Assembly (NCBI GenBank): GCA_017432325.1
Contig: JAFRJJ010000018.1
Span: forward strand, 1 to 33,196
DNA from: Solobacterium sp.
Lineage (GTDB): Bacteria; Bacillota_I; Bacilli_A; Erysipelotrichales; Erysipelotrichaceae
Direction: 5' to 3'
Length of the DNA stretch: 33,196 bases
Shown: in pieces, positions 15,817-23,004 of the stretch
Layout of the letters: each line of letters starts with the position of its first letter
How positions within the stretch are numbered: position 1 is the first letter of the stretch
Notes under the pieces: model-generated
Told to the model about the DNA's origin: nothing
Seen by the model: the letters and a program-made list of their open reading frames with translations, nothing else
Databases searched by the model: none
Program-made: the position numbers and the translations under genes

Positions 15817-16854
15817 ATGCAGTATCTTAATATTTTCCTGACCCTCGTGATCGCAACAGCTGGTATGTACCTGTTCACAAAACTGAAAGTTCCGGGAGGT
15901 GCCATGATCGGTTCCATGCTTATGGTGGCGCTTTTCAGTATTTTTACCGGAAGAGCTGCAGTATTTCCGTGGTTCAAATACTTTGTCCAGGTGTGCTCCG
16001 GCATCCTGATCGGAAGTAAAATCAACAAGGAGACACTGGCAAGGCTTAAGGATCTCTGGAAAGTGTTCCTGGTGATCATCATCATGCTGGTTATAGAAAC
16101 TGCTGTTTTCGGTATTCTGTACTTCAAACTGACAGACTTTGATATCGTTTCCTGTATGTTTTCAATTGCGCCGGGAGGGATGACAGACCTGACCATCCTT
16201 TCAGCAGAATTCGGGGCAAACAGCGTTGTTGTCGGAGTGATGCATGTATTCCGTCAGATCATGATCATCATGATCCTTCCGACGATCGCTGTCCGGATTG
16301 CTTCTCCGGAAGAAATGATCGCCGGTGACAACAAACGTATACCGGTAAGATACCCTGATATTCTCATTGCCGGGGTCTGCGGAGCGATGATCGGATTGCT
16401 GTTTAAGCGGATTGGGATCTCAGCACCGATCATGCTTGGCTCCATCCTGTCGGGTACTTTGTTTACCATTCATGTAAGGGAATATCGCATGCCTTCATTC
16501 TATTCTAAAATACTGATGACATGTGTCGGAGTATATACAGGTTCTATGGTCACAAAGACAATCGCTTCATCCATGACCCAGATGTGGATCGGAATGATTC
16601 TGATCATTGTGCTGATCCTGGTGACTTTATTTATCAACAGCCGGATTATCATGAAGCTGTTCGGTCTGCCTGTGCTTACATCAATGTACCTGTGTGCTCC
16701 GGGCGGTCTTTCAGAGATAACGCTGTTGGCTGAAGAAACAGGAGGGGATCTGCCAACGATTGCCGCGATCCAGACTGCACGAATGCTGACGGTTGTCATT
16801 CTCATTACCGGTATGGTTCCGTTTATGGAAAAACTGGCAGAACTGATCGGATAA
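15817..16854 (+). CDS. AbrB-family membrane transporter (COG3180)
   Basis: A 345-residue membrane protein with about ten predicted helices arranged as two repeats, each carrying the family signature: APGGMTDLTILSAEFGAN near residue 118 and APGGLSEITLLAEETGGD near residue 293. The family is unrelated to the AbrB transcription factor; proteins named AbrB, YdgG or 'ammonia monooxygenase' in databases belong here. They are thought to be transporters of small organic compounds, without proven substrates. The start has a very strong GGAGAGGAG seven bases upstream. The gene sits between a TfoX gene and a recombined fragment of it, so the locus has rearranged on both sides. Confidence 0.85.
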   Translation: MQYLNIFLTLVIATAGMYLFTKLKVPGGAMIGSMLMVALFSIFTGRAAVFPWFKYFVQVCSGILIGSKINKETLARLKDLWKVFLVIIIMLVIETAVFGILYFKLTDFDIVSCMFSIAPGGMTDLTILSAEFGANSVVVGVMHVFRQIMIIMILPTIAVRIASPEEMIAGDNKRIPVRYPDILIAGVCGAMIGLLFKRIGISAPIMLGSILSGTLFTIHVREYRMPSFYSKILMTCVGVYTGSMVTKTIASSMTQMWIGMILIIVLILVTLFINSRIIMKLFGLPVLTSMYLCAPGGLSEITLLAEETGGDLPTIAAIQTARMLTVVILITGMVPFMEKLAELIG

Positions 16855-16860
16855 TGAATC

Positions 16861-17079
16861 ATGGATCGTGTTACAAAACACCGGGAAAATATCATCCGTA
16901 GTTGGCAAGAGCCTGTCAAAGCAGCCAGGGAAATGATGCCTGATGCGGAACCGGAAGCACCTTATGAAGGCGCAAAGGAAATGCTGTTGGTGAATCGCCT
17001 TGAAGACAGGGATTTTCTCTGTGGACTTCTGGAAGCGATGTACGATGAACTGCCGCTGCCTAAGAAGAGAAAGAAATAA
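16861..17079 (+). pseudogene. Chimeric ORF: M20-peptidase start fused to TfoX-N tail
   Basis: The 72-codon frame has two parts. Residues 1-17 (MDRVTKHRENIIRSWQE) closely match the start of the M20 peptidase at 19999 (VTEHREDIIRDWQEL). Residues 18-72 match the C-terminal half of the TfoX-N protein at 15257 almost exactly (PVKAAREMMPDAEPEAP onward). The DNA match to the TfoX gene begins at 16912 versus 15407 and runs past the stop into the terminator. The M20-like part matches at DNA level too (CACCGGGAA.ATATCATCCGT). No ribosome site precedes the ATG, unlike both parents. It looks like an old gene conversion or illegitimate recombination product and is unlikely to be functional. Confidence 0.8.
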
Positions 17080-17090
17080 TATGCTGTCAG

Positions 17091-17137
17091 GATCTCCGGA
17101 ACAGAGGCATGAAACACCATGAAACGGAGATCTTTTT
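17091..17137 (+). terminator. Terminator, duplicated copy of the TfoX-gene terminator
   Basis: GATCTCCG (17091-17098) and CGGAGATC (17125-17132) form the stem, followed directly by TTTTT (17133-17137). It terminates transcription after the AbrB-type transporter and the chimeric fragment, and it is the better copy of the hairpin at 15590. Confidence 0.75.
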
Positions 17138-17212
17138 GTATGCATTGAAATCTGCGGCAGTATGATCTGATATGCTTATGTTTTTCTTTAATTAAGCAGA
17201 CGGTCTCTGAGA

Positions 17213-17271
17213 TGAACAGGCATCGGTGTTATAATGAACAAAAGGTTCAAAGTTCCCGTCATTTTCGGGAA
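17213..17271 (+). promoter_or_regulatory. Extended -10 promoter and leader hairpin for the MATE-ATPase gene
   Basis: TGTTATAAT at 17227-17235 is a perfect extended -10 box. The -35 at 17207-17212 (CTGAGA) is moderate, with 17-bp spacing. In the leader, TTCCCG (17253-17258) and CGGGAA (17266-17271) form a short hairpin just before the GGAG ribosome site (17277-17280). The promoter is well supported; a control role for the hairpin is speculative. Confidence 0.65.
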
Positions 17272-17288
17272 AGCATGGAGACAGCAGT

Positions 17289-19061
17289 ATGACAATCAGT
17301 ACAGCCGATAAAAGACTGATCGAAAAAATGATGTTTCGGCTTCTTCCGGTACAGATTTTGCTGAGCGCTGTCGGAACGGTAAACGGTATCGTATCCAGTT
17401 TTTTTGCGGCCAATTATGTCGGGATCGATGCGATGACTGCAGTCGGACTGTACGGCCCGATCGGCATGCTGGTGACATCTGTCAGTACTGTGCTTGTAGG
17501 CGGATCAGCCATTCTGTGCGGAAAATACATGGGTCAGAATGAACAGAGGAAAATGCAGAGTGTTTTTTCACTGAATCTGTCGGCGTCTTTGATCATAGCG
17601 ATCATCTTTATGGTCACATATGTCTGTTTAGGCTTTTTTGATCTGACAGGCTTTCTGACCGATTATCTGAGAGTGCGCGGTATTTTCAATAAATATCTGC
17701 TCGGACAGGCAGTCGGTATCATTCCGGTAATGCTGGGCAATTCATTTGCGTCATTCCTTTCCATGGAAAACAAGGGAAGAAGGACTATGACAGCGAGCGT
17801 GACATATATCATAGTCAATATTCTGCTCAACTTTGTCTTTGTCCGGACAATGAAGCTGGAAGCTTTGGGGTTGGCTCTGGCATCTTCATTCGGAATGTGG
17901 GTGTTCCTTCTGATCCAGGCAGAGGTCTTCATAACAGGGAAGTCGCATTTCCATGTCTCCAGAGGTTATCTTGACTGGAAGGAACTGAGAACGATGTTCC
18001 TGATTGGTCTGCCGGGTGCGGCAGTCAATCTTTACCAGACGATACGCGGACTGATCGTGAACAAGCTGATCACAGTCTATGTCGGAAGCGCAGGTATTTC
18101 CGCGTTTGCGGCAGTCAATAACTTCCTTGGCATCTTCTGGGCGATCCCTGCAGGTATGCTGGCAGTATCAAGGATGATGATCAGTGTCAGTACAGGCGAA
18201 GAAGACAGGCAGACATTGACGGATGTTATGCGCATCATGTTTACAAGGTTTGTCCCGATCATGTGTATAATCGTGGCAGGCATCATTCTGCTGGCAGTAC
18301 CGCTGACCAGGATCTTCTACCGGGATCCTTCAGAAGCAGTTTATATGATGACAGTGAACGGATTCCGGATCCTTCCGTTATGCATGCCGCTCAGTATCAT
18401 CGCTATGCATTTTACCTGTTACGGACAGACCTCCGGGAAACAGGCATTGGTCCATATAAACGCATTGCTGGAAGGGGCAGTCTGTGTATCGCTCTTTACA
18501 GCATTGCTGATACCGTTCATCGGAATGAACAGTGTCTATGCTGCCAATGTACTGAACGGCATTGTCAGCCTGCTGCTGTTCTTTGGCTATGCGTGCCTCA
18601 TGAACCGGCATATACCACGCAATATGGAAGAACTGATGGTGATCCCAGAAGAGTTTGGCGTATCAAGTGAGGAACGACTTGATCTCAGCGTAACGACAAT
18701 GGAAGAAGTCATTACGATAGCGGAACAGACCCAGCAATTCTGTCTTGAACATGAGGTTGGGGAAAGAAGGTCTTATCTGTCCGCACTGTTTTTGGAGGAA
18801 ATGGCAGGCAATGTTGTCAGCCACGGTTTCGTGAAGGACAGCAAAAAGCATAGGATCGATATCCGTGTGATCCACAAGGGAGATGATGTGATCCTGCGGA
18901 TCAGGGATGACTGCATTCCTTTTGATCCCTCTGAGCGTCAGAAACTTACCGGACACGATGATCCGGTAAAGAACATCGGGATCAAGATGGTATACAGGAT
19001 GGCAAAGGACATCAAGTACCAGAATATTCTCGGTATGAATGTATTGATGATCACGATATGA
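17289..19061 (+). CDS. MATE efflux transporter fused to an RsbW-like HATPase domain
   Basis: A 590-residue fusion. Residues 1-440 form a MATE transporter with twelve predicted helices and family features such as AVGLYGPIG, GNSFASFLSMENKGRR and a second repeat from about residue 240. Such proteins export drugs or metabolites using a Na+ or H+ gradient. Residues 455-590 form a GHKL ATPase of the anti-sigma/serine kinase type: N box SALFLEEMAGNVVSHGF (E503, E504, N508), G1 box RIRDDCIPFDPSE and G2 box DPVKNIGIKMVYRM. The G1 box has Cys in place of the usual Gly. ATG 17289 has GGAG eight bases upstream. The next gene overlaps as ATGA. An ATPase fused to an ion-driven exporter suggests regulation or phosphorylation, not fuel. 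Confidence 0.88.
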   Translation: MTISTADKRLIEKMMFRLLPVQILLSAVGTVNGIVSSFFAANYVGIDAMTAVGLYGPIGMLVTSVSTVLVGGSAILCGKYMGQNEQRKMQSVFSLNLSASLIIAIIFMVTYVCLGFFDLTGFLTDYLRVRGIFNKYLLGQAVGIIPVMLGNSFASFLSMENKGRRTMTASVTYIIVNILLNFVFVRTMKLEALGLALASSFGMWVFLLIQAEVFITGKSHFHVSRGYLDWKELRTMFLIGLPGAAVNLYQTIRGLIVNKLITVYVGSAGISAFAAVNNFLGIFWAIPAGMLAVSRMMISVSTGEEDRQTLTDVMRIMFTRFVPIMCIIVAGIILLAVPLTRIFYRDPSEAVYMMTVNGFRILPLCMPLSIIAMHFTCYGQTSGKQALVHINALLEGAVCVSLFTALLIPFIGMNSVYAANVLNGIVSLLLFFGYACLMNRHIPRNMEELMVIPEEFGVSSEERLDLSVTTMEEVITIAEQTQQFCLEHEVGERRSYLSALFLEEMAGNVVSHGFVKDSKKHRIDIRVIHKGDDVILRIRDDCIPFDPSERQKLTGHDDPVKNIGIKMVYRMAKDIKYQNILGMNVLMITI

Positions 19062-19492
19062 AAGTGAGCAGACTGGAAATGAAACGAAAACTATGCACGA
19101 TCGTTTGCTGTATGATCGTATGCCTGACAGTTTCCTGCAGTTCAGTCAAACACCCGTATACACAGGAATACCGGACAGGACAGGGAAACATCAAAGGAAA
19201 TGTCGATACGGATGATTTTCTGAGACGCGATGAGCGTTTTGAGATAGGTGCTGATAAAGACGGCAATGCAGTCTTCAAGGATCCGGTCAACGCATACACA
19301 GCATTGCTGGAAAACTATGCTGAAGGACTGGAACTGATCCAAAGTGAAATGAAGCTTGAACCTGTTTCCCGGAAAAACTACCAGGATTACAAAACATATG
19401 GCTGGCAGGTAACATCCGGAACAGAAGAAGCGCGTGAACAGGCTCAATTTATATCCCGTTTCTTTGATATTTACGAAAACAGTTTTCATTGA
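19058..19492 (+). CDS. Predicted small lipoprotein
   Basis: A 144-residue protein with a basic start (KVSRLEMKRK), hydrophobic core and lipobox CLTVSCSS, so anchored outside the membrane. The mature part is charged, with a helical stretch (NAYTALLENYAEGLELIQSE) and a DYKTYGWQVTSGTEEAREQA segment. I do not recognise the family. The ATG overlaps the stop of the MATE-ATPase gene as ATGA, so it is translated coupled to it. An internal in-frame ATG at 19079 (MKRKLC) would still give an intact signal peptide. Expression together with the transporter fusion suggests a shared job at the cell surface, but no direct evidence is visible. Confidence 0.7.
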   Translation: MKVSRLEMKRKLCTIVCCMIVCLTVSCSSVKHPYTQEYRTGQGNIKGNVDTDDFLRRDERFEIGADKDGNAVFKDPVNAYTALLENYAEGLELIQSEMKLEPVSRKNYQDYKTYGWQVTSGTEEAREQAQFISRFFDIYENSFH

Positions 19493-19512
19493 AATGATAG
19501 AAAGGAATATAT

Positions 19513-19890
19513 ATGGGCTTTTGGATATATATGCTGGGTATGGAAATGCTGATCCCGCTCATCATGATCATTTTTGGGTACTTGTTTGCGCACAAAGCAC
19601 CGGGAAAGATCAACTGGCTGTACGGCTACAGGACAAGGCGATCCATGATGAACATGGATACCTGGTCATATGCGCACCGGTATATCGGAAAACTATGGCA
19701 GGTCATGGGATCTGTCATACTGTTGATCACTGCGGCAGTGATGCTGCTGGTGATGAGAAAAGACAAAGACACGATCGGTCTGATTGGCATGGCGATCACA
19801 GCGCTTCAGATGATCCCGCTGATCGGATCGCTCTTTGTGACAGAATCTGAACTGAAGAAAACATTTGATGAGTCAGGCAATCGAAGATAA
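19513..19890 (+). CDS. SdpI family membrane protein
   Basis: A 125-residue protein with about three membrane segments. The conserved SdpI core INWLYGYRTRRSMMNMDTWSYAHRY links the first helix to the second. In Bacillus subtilis SdpI protects cells from the SdpC toxin and helps sequester the SdpR repressor. Many Firmicutes carry short SdpI-like proteins without SdpC, as here, where the sdp toxin genes are absent. AGGAA sits seven bases before the ATG. It is third in the run with the MATE-ATPase and lipoprotein genes (20-base gap) and is closed by the terminator at 19920. Confidence 0.85.
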   Translation: MGFWIYMLGMEMLIPLIMIIFGYLFAHKAPGKINWLYGYRTRRSMMNMDTWSYAHRYIGKLWQVMGSVILLITAAVMLLVMRKDKDTIGLIGMAITALQMIPLIGSLFVTESELKKTFDESGNRR

Positions 19891-19919
19891 CATAGATTAA
19901 ACATATTTCAGAATACAGA

Positions 19920-19948
19920 AGCTGCCGGATCATCCGGCGGCTGTTTTG
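19920..19948 (+). terminator. Rho-independent terminator after the SdpI-family gene
   Basis: The stem is a near-perfect palindrome, AGCTGCCGGAT / ATCCGGCGGCT with one T-G pair and a short C-centred loop, followed by GTTTTG. It ends the MATE-ATPase, lipoprotein and SdpI transcript. Confidence 0.8.
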
Positions 19949-19998
19949 TAAACAGGCAGGGTACAATAACTAATAGAATCTGATGGAGGAACGAAGGT

Positions 19999-21165
19999 AT
20001 GGATCAAAGAATAATGGATTATGTCACAGAGCACCGGGAAGATATCATCCGTGACTGGCAGGAACTGGTCAACCTGGAAGGCAGTCTCAGGGAACCGGAA
20101 TATCTGGATATTGAAGCAGAATGGCTGAAACAAAAATTTACTGACGCAGGTGTCAGCTGCGAGATCGTACATACGAAAGAACATTATCCTCCGCTGATCC
20201 GCGGAGTGCTCGGGGAAGACAGACCGGGAAAACCGGTGATTTTTGCCGGACACTTTGATACGGTATTTGACCGCGGAACATTTGGCGACCATCCGTTCAG
20301 GATCGAAGGGGACCATGCCTACGGCCCCGGTGTTCTGGATATGAAGGGCGGCATCATCATCACACTGTGGACGATCAAAGCTCTTGAATACATTGGCTTC
20401 ACAGACAGACCGGTCCGCATCTGTTTCTGCGGTGATGAAGAAGGCGGAAGTGATCATGGACCTGTGGAGGATATCTTCCGGAATTGGACAGACGGATGTA
20501 TTGCCGGCTTTGACATGGAAACATCACCGATCGATCATAAACTGTGTGTAGGACGCAAATATGTCATGACCGGCAAAGCAGTGATCCATGGTATCAGCGC
20601 TCATTCCGGCAACAATTATGAGGCAGGCAGGAATGCCATTACGGAAGCAGCACATAAAGTGATCGCGATCCAGAACATGAACAACATGGAGCTCGGGACT
20701 CATATGAACCCTGCAGTGATATCAGGAGGTACCGTTGCAAATGCCATTCCGGGTGAATGCACACTGACTTTCAGCGGCAGATTCCGCTATAAAACAGAGA
20801 TCGAAAGGGTGAAGCAGGAGCTGCATGAACTGTTCTCTTCCTCTGTCATTGAAGGGACAACTTCTGAATATACACTTACAGATCCGTTCGGAGGCTTTGA
20901 GACATCAGAACAGATCATGGGTCTCTGGAAGTTTGTCAATGATGTATGTGTGGAAGAAGGCCTGCATGAAGTCGGTCATGTATTCCTGGGAGGTGGATCG
21001 GATGCCTCAGGCATGGCGGAATCAGGAACACCTGTTCTCTGTTCCTGCGGTGTCCGAGGGGAATGGAATCATACGGATCGGGAATACGCTTCAGTCAGCA
21101 GTATGTCTGAACGTATCTGCATGTGGACATCCGTTCTTCAGCACATGAATGAATTCAATGTCTGA
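19999..21165 (+). CDS. M20 family metallopeptidase (carboxypeptidase G2-like)
   Basis: A 388-residue co-catalytic zinc peptidase. Metal ligands and catalytic groups appear in order: GHFDTVFDRG (H85, D87), GVLDMKGG (D114), GDEEGGS (E147 base, E148 ligand), FDMET and the C-terminal EWNHTDREY histidine. The lid domain with HGISAHSGNNYEAG and GGTVANAIPGEC sits between. Members of this subgroup release terminal amino acids, typically glutamate from folates or dipeptides, or act on acyl-amino acids; the substrate is not fixed by sequence. TGGAGGA precedes the start. The first 45 or so bases were copied into the chimeric ORF at 16861. A terminator lies 30 bases downstream. Confidence 0.9.
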   Translation: MDQRIMDYVTEHREDIIRDWQELVNLEGSLREPEYLDIEAEWLKQKFTDAGVSCEIVHTKEHYPPLIRGVLGEDRPGKPVIFAGHFDTVFDRGTFGDHPFRIEGDHAYGPGVLDMKGGIIITLWTIKALEYIGFTDRPVRICFCGDEEGGSDHGPVEDIFRNWTDGCIAGFDMETSPIDHKLCVGRKYVMTGKAVIHGISAHSGNNYEAGRNAITEAAHKVIAIQNMNNMELGTHMNPAVISGGTVANAIPGECTLTFSGRFRYKTEIERVKQELHELFSSSVIEGTTSEYTLTDPFGGFETSEQIMGLWKFVNDVCVEEGLHEVGHVFLGGGSDASGMAESGTPVLCSCGVRGEWNHTDREYASVSSMSERICMWTSVLQHMNEFNV

Positions 21166-21194
21166 AGCATGAATTGAATCAGAAATAACACCGG

Positions 21195-21220
21195 GAGGGA
21201 CGATCATCAGTCCCTCTTTT
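21195..21220 (+). terminator. Rho-independent terminator after the M20 peptidase gene
   Basis: GAGGGAC (21195-21201) pairs perfectly with GTCCCTC (21210-21216) around an 8-base loop, followed by TTTT. It lies 30 bases after the stop codon. Confidence 0.85.
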
Positions 21221-21271
21221 CTGATCGGAACAGCGGACTTTTTCCATCGGTTATCTTGTCCAGAAACAGGA

Positions 21272-21303
21272 TTGACTGTTCCCTTAGGGAACGGTTCTAC
21301 AAT
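21272..21303 (+). promoter_or_regulatory. MerR-type promoter: 20-bp spacer holding a dyad operator
   Basis: TTGACT (21272-21277) and TACAAT (21298-21303) are separated by 20 bp, too long for normal polymerase contact. The spacer holds GTTCCC-TTA-GGGAAC (21278-21292), a perfect 6-bp dyad. This combination of long spacer and dyad is the hallmark of promoters switched on by MerR-family activators, which twist the DNA to realign the two boxes. It feeds the zinc-ribbon membrane protein at 21354. No MerR gene lies in the window. Confidence 0.7.
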
Positions 21304-21353
21304 GACTGGGACAGATACAATACACCGCTGTATCTGTGTCAGGAGGCATACAG

Positions 21354-22781
21354 ATGGAGAAAGAAATCAATACCATTGAGGATACTGCAGGATTTGTTAA
21401 CGCAGAATGCGAGAGATGCGGAGGTGTGCTCCGTGTTGACCAGGAAAAGGGAGAAGCAGTATGTCCGTACTGCGGAGCGAAGTATGTGATCCACAAACCA
21501 AAGGATGTGATCAACCACAATACATACAATGTGAACCATGAAAAAAACACAGTATATGTACAGCATGGGAAAAAGGGACTCTTCCAGTCCGCGACAGATC
21601 TGATCGACCGTCAGCTGGAACGTGAACAGAACGCACGCATCAGGGCGGCAGAGCTGAGTCTGGAACAGCAGAAGCTGGATATGATCAAAGAAGAAAAAAA
21701 GAAGGAAGCCCGGAAATCATTATGGAAGAAAATAGCCTACTTCTTCGGATGGATCTACTGTTTCCCGATCCCGCTCACACTGATCATCCTGAAAAAGGAT
21801 ACGCTGGATAAAAAGAAAAAGAGCATTATCATCGGTGCCGGATGGGCCGCATATCTGCTGATCTTACTCTTTGCGGGAATGTCCGGATCAGATACGGAGA
21901 AGACGGCAGGAAAAGAAAGCTCTGCTGTACAGCCGGCAGCTGTACAGACTGCAGCAGCTGAACCGACGAAGGATCCGCTCAGCTACGAAAATAAAGTACA
22001 GTCTGATGATTTTGATACGCTCCAGCATATCACCCTTCAGGCAGGTGATTATGAACTGGAAATTCCCGGATGGCCGGAAAATAACGGATACTACTACGCT
22101 GCCCAGAATATCGAAACCGGAGATTTTGCTGAAATCTGGATCTACAAGAGTGATGAGAACGCAGGCTGGACTGATGATCAGCTTGTGCAGGGCCGCAGTC
22201 AGTACATTAAAGGAATAATGGGATCTGATGGCTTCCGTGATCCTGTACTGGTGGAAGAAGAATCGTTCACAGTAAACGATGTGGTTATGAACAGCGCTTT
22301 GATCCATACAACGGTCATCGGAAATAACAATAGTTCATTGACCGGACTGTGCCGCGCTGTCTGGTTCCTGAATCCGTCAGACGGTTCACTTATTCAGATA
22401 GCGATGCTGGAGTCTGATGACTGTAAGGAAGGTTATTACAATGATTTCTGGAAGAGTATTCAGACAGTCCGTTTAGCACAGAAGGATACCGGAACACAGA
22501 ATACGCAGGAAAATTCCTCGGGCATGAGCTTTGAAGAGTTCAAGCAGAAGATGGATGACCTGGAGCAGTTCTTCGATTCCTATTGTGAATTCATGAAAAC
22601 ATATGATTCGTCAAATACAGCTGCCATGATGCAGTATCTGAATATGATGAATGATTATGCCAAAGCCATGGAAGCGCTGGATTCGATCGATGAATCCCAA
22701 CTGACCCCCGAGCAGGACAGCTATTACCTGCAGGTTATGCTGAGGATCGATCAGAAGCTGCTTGAGGCAGCCAATTACTGA
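21354..22781 (+). CDS. Zinc-ribbon membrane protein with a large extracytoplasmic domain
   Basis: A 475-residue protein. At residues 15-45 there is a four-cysteine zinc ribbon: AECERCGGVLRVDQEKGEAV, then CPYCGAKY. A charged coiled-coil region follows (DRQLEREQNARIRAAELSLE). Two membrane helices lie at about 135-155 and 165-185, then an Ala/Pro/Thr-rich linker. The remaining 270 or so residues contain a beta-rich domain (GDYELEIPGWPENNGYYYAA) and a helical end. AGGAGG at 21341-21346 is perfectly spaced to ATG 21354; the GTG 18 bases earlier overlaps the ribosome site. The architecture occurs in Firmicute surface-associated proteins of unknown role. The MerR-type promoter suggests that it responds to a metal or toxic compound. 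Confidence 0.8.
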   Translation: MEKEINTIEDTAGFVNAECERCGGVLRVDQEKGEAVCPYCGAKYVIHKPKDVINHNTYNVNHEKNTVYVQHGKKGLFQSATDLIDRQLEREQNARIRAAELSLEQQKLDMIKEEKKKEARKSLWKKIAYFFGWIYCFPIPLTLIILKKDTLDKKKKSIIIGAGWAAYLLILLFAGMSGSDTEKTAGKESSAVQPAAVQTAAAEPTKDPLSYENKVQSDDFDTLQHITLQAGDYELEIPGWPENNGYYYAAQNIETGDFAEIWIYKSDENAGWTDDQLVQGRSQYIKGIMGSDGFRDPVLVEEESFTVNDVVMNSALIHTTVIGNNNSSLTGLCRAVWFLNPSDGSLIQIAMLESDDCKEGYYNDFWKSIQTVRLAQKDTGTQNTQENSSGMSFEEFKQKMDDLEQFFDSYCEFMKTYDSSNTAAMMQYLNMMNDYAKAMEALDSIDESQLTPEQDSYYLQVMLRIDQKLLEAANY

Positions 22782-22811
22782 GAAACACTGAAGAATACAT
22801 ATTTTATCAAC

Positions 22812-22853
22812 AGGCTGATTTGTCATATCTTAGTATGATAAACAGCCTTTTTT
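22812..22853 (+). terminator. Rho-independent terminator after the zinc-ribbon membrane protein gene
   Basis: AGGCTG (22812-22817) pairs with CAGCCT (22843-22848), and an inner stem TGTCATA / TATGATA continues the helix around a TCTTAG loop, followed by TTTTTT. It lies 30 bases after the stop codon. Confidence 0.85.
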
Positions 22854-22915
22854 ACATGCACTGCTGTCAGTTTTTGGATAATTAATACAGTGTTCAGTTT
22901 TTTACGATACCCTTA

Positions 22916-22944
22916 TTGTATGTGAAAAGCCCCTTTGATATGAT
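22916..22944 (+). promoter_or_regulatory. Promoter of the GH32 gene
   Basis: TTGTAT (22916-22921) and TATGAT (22939-22944) stand 17 bp apart and predict transcription from about 22951, giving a leader of about 55 bases to ATG 23005. Both boxes match consensus at 4-5 of 6 positions. Confidence 0.65.
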
Positions 22945-22961
22945 TTGTTAAGAGGAATAAT

Positions 22962-22989
22962 CTTGGATCGGGAATCAAGGGGATCCAAG
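22962..22989 (+). promoter_or_regulatory. Leader inverted repeat before the GH32 ribosome site
   Basis: CTTGGATC (22962-22969) and GATCCAAG (22982-22989) are a perfect 8-bp inverted repeat with a 12-base centre. It begins about 11 bases into the predicted transcript and ends two bases before the AAAGG ribosome site (22992-22996). It could be a repressor operator downstream of the promoter or an RNA hairpin that tunes translation. Confidence 0.55.
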
Positions 22990-23004
22990 TGAAAGGCAAA
23001 TCAT

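Noticed and set aside
19513..19890. An sdp-type toxin-immunity system
   Set aside because: Only the SdpI-family protein is present; no SdpA, SdpB, SdpC or SdpR gene is in the window.
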